Origin: Plasmodium brasilianum
Taxonomy: Eukaryota; Apicomplexa; Aconoidasida; Haemosporida; Plasmodiidae
DNA length: 64,000 nt
Direction of reading: 5' to 3'
Assembly: GCF_023973825.1 (NCBI RefSeq)
Contig: NC_090125.1
Span: 1,882,928 to 1,946,927, forward strand
Below the pieces are notes generated by a model. It was not told where the DNA came from. It saw nothing but the letters and a program-made list of their open reading frames with translations, and did no database searches. Below are positions 46,901 to 57,700 of the stretch, one piece after another (within the stretch, counting starts at the first letter, position 1; every line of letters begins with the position of its first letter). The translations under genes and the position numbers were made by a program.

Positions 46901-49900
46901 GGTAAGCCCTAAACATATTTCCCTCACAAATATATGAGAGTCTCCTATATCATTTTCATACACATATTCTTGTAAATATAAAATTAATATTTTCACTATT
47001 TTGTTAATATTTAAGTTAAACTGAAATATGTCTTTATTTTTCTTTTTGCTCTTTTCTAGCACTTCTTCCCATTTTATTTTTTTTTTTATAAATTTAATTT
47101 TTTTCTTCATATAAAAACTTGTGTTTCTTTGTTTCTTTTTATATTTTTTATCCAGTCCAGAATTTAATTCGTTATGACTATCTTTACTAAAACAGTCCAC
47201 ATTTTTGTAATATGTATGATTAACACTTTCAACAGTTACGTTTTCTCCAATACATGATTGACTGTTCCTCTGCATACATGTATGCCTCATCATGAGCTTA
47301 TTTTTGTGTAAGTTTTGCTCATCGGAGCAATTAGTGCTACGTGTATTAAGGCATTTGGTCGAAGTAACAATTCCGCCTTCTGTTGTGCCATTAAATGTGT
47401 TGGGGTGGGCATTGGTAGTAATAGTATCAACAGTAGTAGTATTGGAAGTAGTATCGGCATCAGCAGTAATGGCAGTAGTAGTCGTAGTAGTAGCCGTAGC
47501 GGAACTTGTGCTATTACTGCCAATTTCGCTACTTTCATTTCCCCTCCGGTTCAGTTTTTCCTTATGGGGTCGTTTGGACTTAATTAGACCCTTAAAACTG
47601 GTAGTACATTGATTATAAACGACTAAAAAGTCAGCGATGTATTTTTTTCGAACCTTATCAGCTATGTTAAACAAAGCTAATAAGCAGAATATCTTCATAT
47701 TAGAATCAATAGGGTATGATTCAAAATTAATGTTTTTAAAAAAATTAATATTGTCTTTAATTATAATTTCCATTTTAGTTTCATCCTTTTCCAACAATTT
47801 GACTGGAGAAAAAGTGTCTACTATCTCTTGACTGTTTTTTTTTTTTACTATTAAAGTATTTTTAATTTTGAAATAAGTAGAACTTTTTTTTAGAATTTGA
47901 TAAAATATTTTAATTAATTGAGAGGAAATGCATGGAATAATGCTGTCATGAATAAAACAGAGAAGAATGAAATATCCCTTCAGATGAAGAAAGTTGTCTT
48001 TTGCTTTTATAATTTTTGTAAGCACATCGTATATATATTCAATTGCTTTTTCCTTGCTTATCATATATATAGGCATGTAATAAAATATTTTAGAAGCCTC
48101 ATATTGTATAATTTCATTGTAATGAAATAAATTATTATGTAATATTTCTATAAAAAAAGAATAGGTATTTTTCTTTACCATAAAACAATTACATTGACAT
48201 ACACTTTGTATCAGTAGGCATAAACTATGTCTTAAAATTTCCCCTTTTTTAAATTTATATATTCTTCTTTTCTCACTATATAGTATTATTTTTTTTATTT
48301 CATTTTGTAAGTTCTCATCAATATTTTTTTTTAATTTTAAAAGGATCTTAGATATACATATAATGGAACCATGTTTGATCAACACATTTTCTTCATAGCT
48401 TTTATTTATTAAAAATGGTAAAACAACCATAATAAAGTAATCAGAATCCATAGCTGATAAATTTGCTAACGATTCTGCTGATAATAATCGTATGTTGATA
48501 TTTTCGTGAAATAACTTATTTGAATATAAATGAAAAATAACTGGATATTTGTATAAAAAAAAATTGCATACAACTTTAGTTTTTATAATTATTGATCTTT
48601 TTAAATTTGTCAGCTCTGTAAAATTACAAGTAGATAATATATCAATATTAGTATTAAAAATATCTTTTTTTGTTTCATCAAACTGCTTTCTATTTTTTTC
48701 ATAAATTCCTTTCTGTTCATAATTATATGTATTCATACTTTTATTTTTTTCATCTGTGCTACAACTTGACATATTTTTTATATCCTCATAAAACTCATTT
48801 ATTTTTGAATGATCAAAAAATAGGTTAATGAAATTGAGGATGTCCGAAAACAGCCGTTCTTGATTCCCTCCCTCAGAAGTTACCTTTCCACATTCAGCCC
48901 TAGGTGGGTTAGTTACCGCTCTTCTGGTGTTCCTATTCGATAGGGAATCCATATCAGTAGTATCAGTAGACGCTGTATTAGCGGTCATATCAGCCGATGT
49001 ATCCGCAACTGCATTAGCTCCTGAGCTGATCGGTATGCTAGCCTGTATGCTAACCGGTATGCTGACCGGTATGGTGGACGGCTTACTAACCGTTGAGGTA
49101 GATGCAAAATTTTCATCCCATGCTCCGCTTCCAAGCTGATATAAAAAATTAAAGTTGCCTATGAAAATTTGAAGCAGAGACATAGCTGACTTCCTAATAT
49201 TAATGTTATCCTCAAATAAAGACAAAACAATTAATTTAATGAATATTAAATGGAAAAAAAAATAGTTTATTCCACTATTCTGTTGTTCATAGTACTTTTT
49301 AATGTATTTGTTGTATTTAAATAAACTGTATAATAGAACAAAAGCACTAGGATAAATTTTCTCTTTGTTTAAATATAAGCTCTGTATTATTTTTCGAATT
49401 AAATAATTTAAGGTTTGTATGGATAAATTATTTTTGTTAAAAAGGAAATGAAATAAAGTATAGTTTATTGTACAAAGTGTGTTAAAATCATTATATTTTG
49501 CTAAATCATCAAATTTGTTCATTATAATTTGAATATTGTCTAAACTAAGATATATTAAAATATTTCCAAAACTTTTTGATAAACACCATCGAACAGTACT
49601 ATTATTATCATTAAAATAGCAGAATAATATGTTCAGAATTTGCATTATATCTTTTTCACATGTGTATTTTTTGTACACTTTTAAGTAAGTCATCTCTTCT
49701 TTGTGCTCTCTTTCGCATTTCATCTCTTTACCTTTTTTGTATAAATTTAACACATCGTTGATATTTAGGAACAGAGGAAATTCGTTCAAAAGGTTGTCCT
49801 CGAGCATTTGGCTTTGCTCCCCTACACTCGAGAAATTATTTTTTGTGTTTTCATTTTTACCATAATTTCCGCTGCATGGTGAGCTACAATTTGCGTCGTC

Positions 49901-51391
49901 ACTTTTTCGGAAAATATCGTCTGGAGTATCCCTTTTTGCACCTTCATCCCTTTGACCCTGTTCTGTCAAAGTATGCAGACATTCATTTTTCTGATTAACG
50001 ATATCGTCAAATTTGTCCAAAAATATGGAAGCGTAATAGCCCATACAAAGAATCTTCAACGATTTTGATGTTGGCGTAAAATCCAGGATACTATGATTGT
50101 GAATAAAAAAAAAATTATAAAAATTGGTGTAATTCTTTAAAATTTTTTTATCTAGCTTTTTTAAAATTCTTTTATGTGTTAATAATATACCATAAAAAAG
50201 TAAAGTAGTAAATTTTACATTGCAACAAGTAGGGATATTTGTATTTTTTATTATATACAAATCTTCAGTTAATTCTTCATTTTTCTTAGATTCTATATAT
50301 ATCAATTTTAATATAATTTCTTTTGAGAAAATCATAAAATTATTAAAATATGTTCTACATTGGTAGACATCTTCTCTACTTAAAAATTGAGCATACAAAA
50401 TGGAACAAGCTTCTTTCGATTTATCATTTTTTTTAACATAATAATAATATATATCTTGAATATTATTTAAAATATTTTCATTTAAATTTGCTAGTTTAAA
50501 TGGTATATATAAGCAGAAGGATAACCAAATTTTTAAAATATATAAAATTACCCATGAATTATCTTCATCCGTTTTGTCATATTTTAACTTACTTACGTAA
50601 TTAAAAACATCCTCTTCTTCTCTTAATGTAAGAAGTGTATCTACTATGCCATTTAAACAATATGCGTCACACGGAAATAATGTTTTAATTTTTTTTTCTC
50701 CTCTTACAGATATTAACGTGTTGTAATATTTAAACACTTCTTCTATAATTATGTACATCTTCAAAAATTTGCTCTCGGCATCCTCTTCGTTTTTTGCGCC
50801 ATTTCCAGCTTCCGCATTTCTGTTACTGATATTTGCATTCCTTTTTTCTTTATTTGCCTGACCATTATAATTACGATCATCATTTTTATTGTCCTTGTCA
50901 TTATGGGCATTATCGTTGTCATTATGGTCATTATTGTCATCCTCACCTCTTTCTTCCTCTTCTTGTTCCTCCTCCTCCTTCTCTCTTTTTTCCCTAGAAC
51001 TTACGGGTGTACCCTCCCCCATTTCATCAGAGGCACTTGTCCTCCTTGTATGTCTCACTTTCTTTTCAGCCCTGATGATAACATTATTAATTTCACTCCT
51101 CTCATTCTCAAATTTAACCTTAAAATATTTGATAATGCCTGCTAATTTATTAAAAGTCTTCTTTAAAAAATCTAAGAACGAATGAATCAGAAGAGTCAAA
51201 TGAACATCCAACACTGTCTTTACTTCTCTATAACTATTTAAACAATTGCTTAAGTATTGTAAATTACCTATAATATGTGAATAATTTTTTATCATTTTAT
51301 TTTCTTCCTCATTATCCAAATAGCCTTTTATTATTTCTATCTTCTTTTCGACACTTTCATATTCACGAAAAAATGTTACTTTATTTTCCAT
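43910..51391 (-). CDS. TBCD: Tubulin-specific chaperone D (beta-tubulin cofactor D), expanded form, 2391 aa
   Basis: TBCD holds beta-tubulin during alpha/beta heterodimer assembly and with TBCE, TBCC and ARL2 drives dimer formation and disassembly. Exon 1 is 44496-51391 and exon 2 is 43910-44189 (phase 2). HEAT-like repeats run throughout. Diagnostic blocks are STVRWCLSKSFGNILIYLS (human TVVRWSAAKGIGRMAGRL), LSAESLANLSAMDSDYFIMV then VLIKHGSIICISKILLKL (human MRHGSILACAEV), and the end YPKIREFTNEYLYAHI then LDDIISILISTQFSEAL (human FPxIRKTTASQVYE, LDEVVTVLSDTAWD). The protein is about twice the human length because of Asn/Asp/Thr-rich inserts, including a VNVVDV repeat near 46770-46830 and Thr-rich DNA near 47400-47510. 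The start is the first ATG of the frame. The coding end overlaps the convergent RPC7-like gene. Confidence 0.9.
46755..46835. repeat. 18-bp coding repeat in TBCD (VNVVDV)
   Basis: Unit gttaactacatcgaccac on the + strand, about four copies, encoding Val-Asn-Val-Val-Asp-Val in a low-complexity insert between HEAT repeats. Confidence 0.75.
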
Positions 51392-51929
51392 TTAGAACAA
51401 AACACCAAGAGTTAAAGCTCAATTGATATATGCTTTATGTATTATGTATATACTACATATACCACATATACTACATATACCGGATATACTACATATACCA
51501 CATATACTACATATACCGGATATACTACATATACCACATATACTACATATACCGCATATACTACATATACCGCATATACTACATATACCACATATACTAC
51601 ATATACCGCATATACTACATATACCGCATATACTACATATACCGCATATACTACATATACCGCATATACTACATATACCGCATATACTACATATACCACA
51701 TATACTACATATACCGCATATACTACATATACTGCATATACTACATATACCACATATACTACATATACCGCATATACCGCATATACCGCATATATCACGT
51801 ACACTACATATATTATATATATGTAATTTATATGGTATATGAAAAAAGTTACACAACAAAAAATTAGTTTCAACGTGAGCCCTATTATTATATACGTTAT
51901 ACGGTATTATACGTATAAAAAAGAAAAAT

Positions 51930-51961
<32 letters not shown>

Positions 51962-52513
51962 GATGGTATATATCTCTTCTTAATCGAGGAAAAGGCTCAA
52001 AGAGATATGCTATGCAAAATGTAAAAATCAGCCTCGAAAAAAATGCTGCTTCGGTACGAAAAGATACGCAGTGAATGTATTACTCATTTGTATTAATATA
52101 TGTACGTATGAATGCATGTATATATATATATATATATATATACTTACGAACGATCATACATGTGCACTCATGCATAAGCTCAGTTGGCTAAATTTATTTA
52201 ATATATAAAAAAAAATTAAAAATGAAAAATGCACAATATAAAATAAAAAATGTAAAAAATATAAAATTAAAAATATAAAATTAAAAATATAAAATTAAAA
52301 ATATAAAATTAAAAATATAAAATTAAAAATGTAAAATTAAAAATGTAAAATTAAAAGTATAAAATATAAAATGAAAAATTAAAAGTGTAAAATATAAAAT
52401 GAAAAAATGTAAAAAAGAGAAAAATACTCAAAAAAAGATGAGAAAAAAAAAAGAATATATGCGCAAAATTACAAGGATAACATTTTTCACTTGAAAATAT
52501 TTACGTTAAAATA
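51392..52513. promoter_or_regulatory. Divergent promoter region TBCD / ATG12
   Basis: The 1.1 kb between two start codons is the only space for both promoters. It contains the 18-bp minisatellite (51450-51800), poly(T) at 51930-51957, (TA)n at 52120-52140 and a 14-bp ttaaaaatataaaa repeat at 52255-52350. No sequence-specific factor site can be named. Confidence 0.5.
51450..51800. repeat. 18-bp minisatellite, about 19 copies, open in nearly all frames
   Basis: Unit catatactacatataccg or catatactacatataccac-type variants in uninterrupted tandem. The unit lacks stop codons in at least five of six frames, so open frames of 130-146 codons appear on both strands (TYTAYT, YIYRIY, HIPHIL, YVVYAV, GICSIC). 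None has splice or start features of a gene. Confidence 0.9.
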
Positions 52514-53461
52514 ATGGCAAATTCTATTATACATTATTTTCCAAACTTTGATAAAAAACCAGATATGCGTGAATGTTTACTATGTAGACGTAATAAAAAA
52601 GGTATAAAAATAAATAAATAAAATATACATATGTATATAATTTTGCGTAGATTTATATATATTACTATTTTAAAAGCAAAATTGGGAGAAAGTGTAGAAA
52701 ATGTTTGCCCATGCCGTACATTTTTTCATAGTTTTTTCGAGGACTTGCAAAAAATAGAGCTATATTTTGTATATATTTTTATGACCACTTTTAACACACA
52801 TACGTACATAAATATAAATGTATATACCTTTCTACATGCTTAATATATGTGCATTTCTCCTTCAAAAAAGTGAAAATAGTACTTAAAAGCATTAGTGGCA
52901 CGACGATTTTGAAAAAGAATAAAATTCTGATAAATGGAAATGAAACATTATTTTCCGTGTTAAATTTTCTTAAAAAAATATTTAACAGATATGAATATAT
53001 AGTAAGAAATGTTTATAATTATAAACATACAAATAAAGCTTGCTTATGTTTATATAATACTTATGTTTACATCATGTGTACGTGTACATCATGTATATGT
53101 TTACAATTCTCATGTCGTATTAATAGTTTTTATTTTTAACGAAAATAGTGAAATATATGTATCTACATTTTTGTTTGCAGTACCTTTACATTAATAATAC
53201 CGTAAGTCCAAATCTTGATGATTTCATATCAGACCTTTTCGATGTAAGATCTTTTTAGAAAAAATTAAAATTCAAAGAATCATGTGTACATATACATGAA
53301 TGTATATATATGAGTATATATATATGTATAAATGCCCGAACAAAGACACACAAAAACATACATATGTATTATACATACGTATTTATTTTATGCCCCCTTT
53401 TCAGCTGTACCAAATATCAAACAGCTTAAATATCTCATATAGCTTCTCACCAGCATACTAG
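52514..53461 (+). CDS. ATG12: Autophagy-related ubiquitin-like protein ATG12 (no C-terminal glycine)
   Basis: Ubiquitin-like partner of ATG5. In apicomplexans the ATG12-ATG5 complex supports ATG8 lipidation at the apicoplast. Four exons, 52514-52601, 52871-53001, 53181-53243 and 53405-53461, all phase-consistent, 112 aa. A short N-terminal part (MANSIIHYFPNFDKK, then CLLCRRNKK) precedes the ubiquitin fold. The fold has VKIVLKSISGTTILKKNKIL (family: KVKVVLK-GxxPILKxxK), FSVLNFLKKIF, then YLYINNTVSPNLDDFISDLF (family YINxSFxPxPDxxVxxLY) and ISYSFSPAY. Canonical ATG12 ends in Ala-Trp-Gly, and the glycine is what is conjugated to ATG5. Here the frame stops directly after Ala-Tyr. This agrees with reports that apicomplexan ATG12 binds ATG5 non-covalently. 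Confidence 0.93.
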
Positions 53462-53550
53462 CAGGTAAAGGAAAAAAAAGTATATATCAAAAAATGATGA
53501 GAACATAAAACCGTTTGATAGCGTCAAATTTGTTCCGTTATAATTATATA

Positions 53551-53590
<40 letters not shown>

Positions 53591-53881
53591 CACAATACAT
53601 TAGTGCTGCGCACGATTTAAAAGAAAAAAACATCAAAAAGGAAAATGGCAAGATGAATATGTAGCAAAATAGAATAAAAGAAAAAAAAATGCACTCTGAG
53701 TAAAATTAAATTTTATGAATAAACCAAAACATACCATAAATCATCTTTGTTTTCCGTATTTGGAATCTTTTTACTAATATTATATTTTTCCTTTTTTAAT
53801 AGAAAAATGAATTTATTTAGTTTATTTGTTCTGTTACCTGGTCCTACTTTTTCGTATTCATTTTTGAACTGCTATTCTTAT
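53462..53881. other. Convergent 3' region (ATG12 / coiled-coil gene)
   Basis: 420 bp with a (TA)n tract at 53552-53582 and AT-rich sequence. No coding exon seen. Confidence 0.6.
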
Positions 53882-55592
53882 TCATGCTTTTTTATTTAAA
53901 TTGTACCGGCTTGAAAAGCTTACAATTTCTTCGTCGTAAATATTACTGCTACTACTACCACAACTATGACTATTGCTTCTGCTGCTGCTTCTAGTAGTAC
54001 TAGGACGTTTGCATGAGCTATTTTTATCTCGCATTTTAGCTTTATTCTTAACATTAGCTGTTAAAACACAGCTATCCTGAGTGTTCCTCTTTTTTTTATT
54101 TTTATCTTTTTTTTTACTTAAATTATAAAATTGAGCATTAAAAATAGCATCTTCTTGCACCTTTTTTTCTACTTCTATTTTGTATTCTTTATTTTGTTCA
54201 TCTTTTTTATTATTTGCTTTTTTTAATGCTTTAATGTTTTCTGCATATTTTTTAAGTTTATCTTTATCATTTTTTTGATCCTTTTCTAAATTCTGAATTT
54301 TTTCAGTAAGATATGTTATTCTACTATTCTGTTGTTGAATCTTCTTTTTACAATTTTCATTTTCATCTATTTTTTCTTTTATATTCTTATTTAATTTTTG
54401 AATTTTTTCCTCCAATGTAGTAATTTCACTTTCTTTTGCATTCATGTGCTCATTTATTTTATCTTGTCTTTTTAAATTATTACAAACAGCTTGTTTATTT
54501 TTTGCATTTTCATTTTGAAGAGATATTATTTTCTCATCCAAACGTTTTACATTATTATTTAATGTACCAATTTCATTGTTTTTTTCGTATATTTCATTTT
54601 TTAAAACTGTTATTTGTTCACTCATGTTATTAATGTCAACATTTTTATTCTTATCTATATGTAGTAAATGTTTTATTTCTGCTTCTAACTCTTCTTTTTC
54701 ACAATGAAATTTATTTAATTCTTGCAACAGCTTTTTTTCATTTTTTCTTAATGTAATCACCTCTTTTTCTTTTTCGTCGTATATGTGTTGTAGCTCCTTG
54801 CACTTCTTGACGAAGTTTGTAATCTGAAATGAGCGAATTTTTCACAAGCACAAGCAGTTGTACATACATACATAAGCATATACATGCATGAGCGTATACG
54901 TACATTAGCGTATACATGCATGAGCGTATACATGCATGAGAATATACATACATGAGCATGTCCATATATACACATATATTCTTATACATTTATATGAATA
55001 TACGTATGAAGCGTATGTTGTACATTATCATGCACATGCATGTGCACACAAAAATTCATTTTTACGCACGTGAGCATGTACTTGTCATGTTATGCCTATA
55101 TATTGCACACATACTTGTGATGAAAAGGCATCATTTTCCTGTTTGAGGTTGTTTATCTCATCTTTATTATCTTGTAAAATTGAATTTAACTCCGTCAGTT
55201 TGTTAATTAAGTTATCTTCCTCCACTTTGCAACCATTTTTATTCGAGTTGTTTAAAAAGTTATTATTATTGATAGTATTATTTTTTAATTTTGTATCTTT
55301 TGTTTGTTCTGCAAAGAGAAAAAAGTACAATCAGGCACATACATGTTCGTATGTATTATGCATGTACGTGTGAATATGTAAACAAATGTTACCTACATAT
55401 ATATATATAATGCAAGTATATATTCTTATATGCGCATGGCCTGCACACATAATGAGACCTTATTTTTTATATATCTAAAGCGTAAGATATATTTTTTCGT
55501 TTTCTCATTTTTTATACATAGTATTTCATTTAACTTTTTAGAGGATATACTGCACTGGAGAATTTTTTATTTTTATCTTTTATTTTGCTCAT
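53882..55592 (-). CDS. Coiled-coil protein of unknown function (390 aa)
   Basis: Exons 55556-55592, 55115-55308 and 53882-54823; phases 1 and 0 agree. The first exon (MSKIKDKNKKFS) is short and the least certain part. Residues 40-300 form an almost unbroken coiled coil with heptad hydrophobics (LINKLTELNSILQDNKDEIN, EQITVLKNEIYEKNNEIGTL, EKIQNLEKDQKNDKDKLKKY). The C-terminus is Lys-rich, then Ser/Arg-rich (STTRSSSRSNSHSC), ending SRYNLNKKA. This architecture suits cytoskeletal, centrosomal or tethering proteins, but coiled coils attract false matches, so no name is given. Its start codon is only 106 bp from that of the next gene on the opposite strand. Confidence 0.8.
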
Positions 55593-55698
55593 TTAAATTA
55601 AGAAAAAAAAAAAAAAAAAAAAAAAAAATCGCTTGTAATCAGCCAGGTCTGTATAAAAAAAGAGTGGAATTTCATTTAGTCATAAATAAACAATAAAA
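55593..55698. promoter_or_regulatory. Compact bidirectional promoter/leader
   Basis: Only 106 bp separate the start codons of the divergent coiled-coil gene (55592) and the MED22-like gene (55699). The centre is a 26-base poly(A) tract (55603-55628), a nucleosome-disfavouring element, next to a GC-richer stretch cgcttgtaatcagccaggt. Both transcripts must start in or beyond the opposite gene's first exon, or have very short leaders. Confidence 0.5.
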
Positions 55699-56679
55699 AT
55701 GAATTACAGTGAATGCTTACATAAGTTTGTTAATGCGCATTCGGATAATTTCTTGCAAAGCTTTTATGCAGTCGTAGAAAGTTCACAAGTAAGAAAAAAA
55801 ATAATATTTATTATTGAATGCCATTTACAGGAATTAAGCAATTTTGTGCATATATGAAATGTATATATGTATGCTCATACATATGCATATATATATATAT
55901 ATGCGTTTAAAAACATACACATGAATAATGCAGAGCTCGTAATTAAAATATTACGTATTTTGATATTTTGTTTTTTTTTAAAACTTAGATTTATTTTCTG
56001 TCTTTTTTTATATATGTATAAATTTTTTTTTTTTTTTAAAGATAGAATGTCTTGAGTGCCCAATAGAGAAAACAAGCACAGATAACTTTTTAATAAAGAT
56101 ATATATTAATAATATAGTAAAATAAAAAAATTATTTCGATACCAATATATATGTAATATATGTAATGTATGTAATTTGTGTAATGTATGTAATTTGTGTA
56201 ATGTATATAATTTGTGTAATGTATGTAATTTGTGTAATGTATATGTATATAGACAAATCTATAATATTTGTTATACTGTTGTATAATAATAATTTATATA
56301 TTTTTTCATGGCATTTTTAATCTTCACTTTCTTATAGATACATAACATTAGAACGTTATTATTGACATGCATAAGCGGGTCAGTGAGTAACCTACTTCAT
56401 AATACGGTTATCGACGAAAAAAAAAAATGCTTTTACGTAAATTGTGATAGCGACATTGCTACGAATACTCTTCATAATACTGAGGTAAAGAATGAGAATA
56501 AACATTACGTTAGAGATGATGAACGCAAAGAAAATATTAACAAAACATTCAGTGGTGACGAGTATTTTTTAAATAAATGCAAAACGATATACTATATGAG
56601 AAAAAGCTTACAAAATGCTCATATAAAGACAAATGACAACATTAACTTGAAAAACAATATTTTAGATTGTTATATATAA
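55699..56679 (+). CDS. Small protein with MED22-like segment (168 aa), tentative
   Basis: Three exons: 55699-55788, 56042-56116, 56338-56679, all phase 0. Residues 1-75 are helical: HSDNFLQSFYAVVESSQIEC, then DNFLIKIYINNIIHNIRTLL. This resembles the Mediator subunit MED22/Surf5 pattern (IMDNFxEIIKxAKI, then DNYEMHVRAANIVRAGESL) in spacing, including the Asp-Asn that begins the second helix and the helix length. The rest (from about 90) is hydrophilic and Asn/Lys-rich and matches nothing I know. Its convergent neighbour looks like another Mediator subunit, MED6, which makes the idea worth testing, but identity is low and chance similarity of helices is possible. Confidence 0.6.
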
Positions 56680-56710
56680 ATAATTTTATTATTTCTCCAT
56701 TTTCTGTTGT

Positions 56711-56747
<37 letters not shown>

Positions 56748-56881
56748 ACTTATTGAGAAGAAAAATTAAAAGTACTGCAAAAAAAATAGCTAAAAAATAG
56801 CACAAAATAAAATAAACATGAACCGACTTGAATAAACAACATTACATAATCAAACGAATTGTGGCTTCCTTCCCTGCTGTT

Positions 56882-57505
56882 TTAGCTACACATTTTTTTT
56901 TTTTTTTTTTTTGTTGAAATATATACATCGTTAAGATGATAGTCTTTGTACAGATTATCCATCTGTTCGTCTAATTTGCTTTCAAAATAATAGTTTGACG
57001 TTATATTAAAATTCGTCATATCATTTACACAATCATAAAAATTCTCTATATTTCGTACAATACTATTTATTTTATTTGTTAGTAACTCCCCAAACGACCT
57101 AGAGCTGTATATTTTTCCATTGAAAATACAAAACATTTGAATAACCTTTTTGCAAAAAACATTTTTCAATTTATATTTATGTGTCAACGAAATATGAAAT
57201 ATAGAATTTGTATTATAATATATATGAATACCAACTAAATCAGAAGGTTCATTTATCTTTAAAATACTAAGGTTATCATAAGTTATATCGTAAAGGTATC
57301 CTTCTTCATCATCATTAACAATTTTTCCTACTCGAATTTTTTCATTTAAGGATATATGACTTCTAGATGTATAGAAAGGGGATGTGTAAAAATAATTTAA
57401 TGCATTTTCTGTATTGTTCAGTATATTTTTCGACAAATATAAGTTATCAACATACTCAATTTTATTTTCTTTTTTAAGTGTAGATTCGTAATACGATTCT
57501 GTCAT
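56882..57505 (-). CDS. MED6: Mediator complex subunit MED6-like protein (207 aa)
   Basis: MED6 is a head-module subunit of Mediator, which links transcription factors to RNA polymerase II. Single exon. Blocks in family order: ALNYFYTSPFYTSRSHISLN near 36 (MED6: VMDYFSxSPFYDRTCNN), DLVGIHIYYNTNSIFHISL near 89 (MED6: MVGIEYxLxxxxPxLFxI), then MFCIFNGKIYSSRSFGELL near 124 followed by TNKINSIVRNIENFYD (MED6: YYIIxGxIYQAPDLxSVINSRxLxxxxxIxxAFxE). The closing YYFE sits where MED6 has WHF/WxF. The Lys-rich C-terminus comes from a poly(T) tract on the + strand. Identity is low but four blocks occur in the correct order and spacing. Confidence 0.72.
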   Translation of the reverse strand: MTESYYESTLKKENKIEYVDNLYLSKNILNNTENALNYFYTSPFYTSRSHISLNEKIRVGKIVNDDEEGYLYDITYDNLSILKINEPSDLVGIHIYYNTNSIFHISLTHKYKLKNVFCKKVIQMFCIFNGKIYSSRSFGELLTNKINSIVRNIENFYDCVNDMTNFNITSNYYFESKLDEQMDNLYKDYHLNDVYISTKKKKKKMCS

Positions 57506-57668
57506 TATCTCCCCCTTTTTCCCTTAAACAATAACAAAAAAGCAGTTATTCGGATTCGCGTCATACATATGGATATAACACATATATATGTACACATATA
57601 CATATACATACATACATACATACATACATACATACATACATACATACATACATACATACATACATACA

Positions 57669-57700
<32 letters not shown>

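Noticed and set aside
47290..47612. Plus-strand Val/Ser-rich frames opposite TBCD
   Set aside because: Shadows of the Thr/Asp-rich insert in the 2391-aa protein.
51423..51873. Long open frames on both strands across the 18-bp array
   Set aside because: Five overlapping frames are open at once, which only a stop-free repeat explains.
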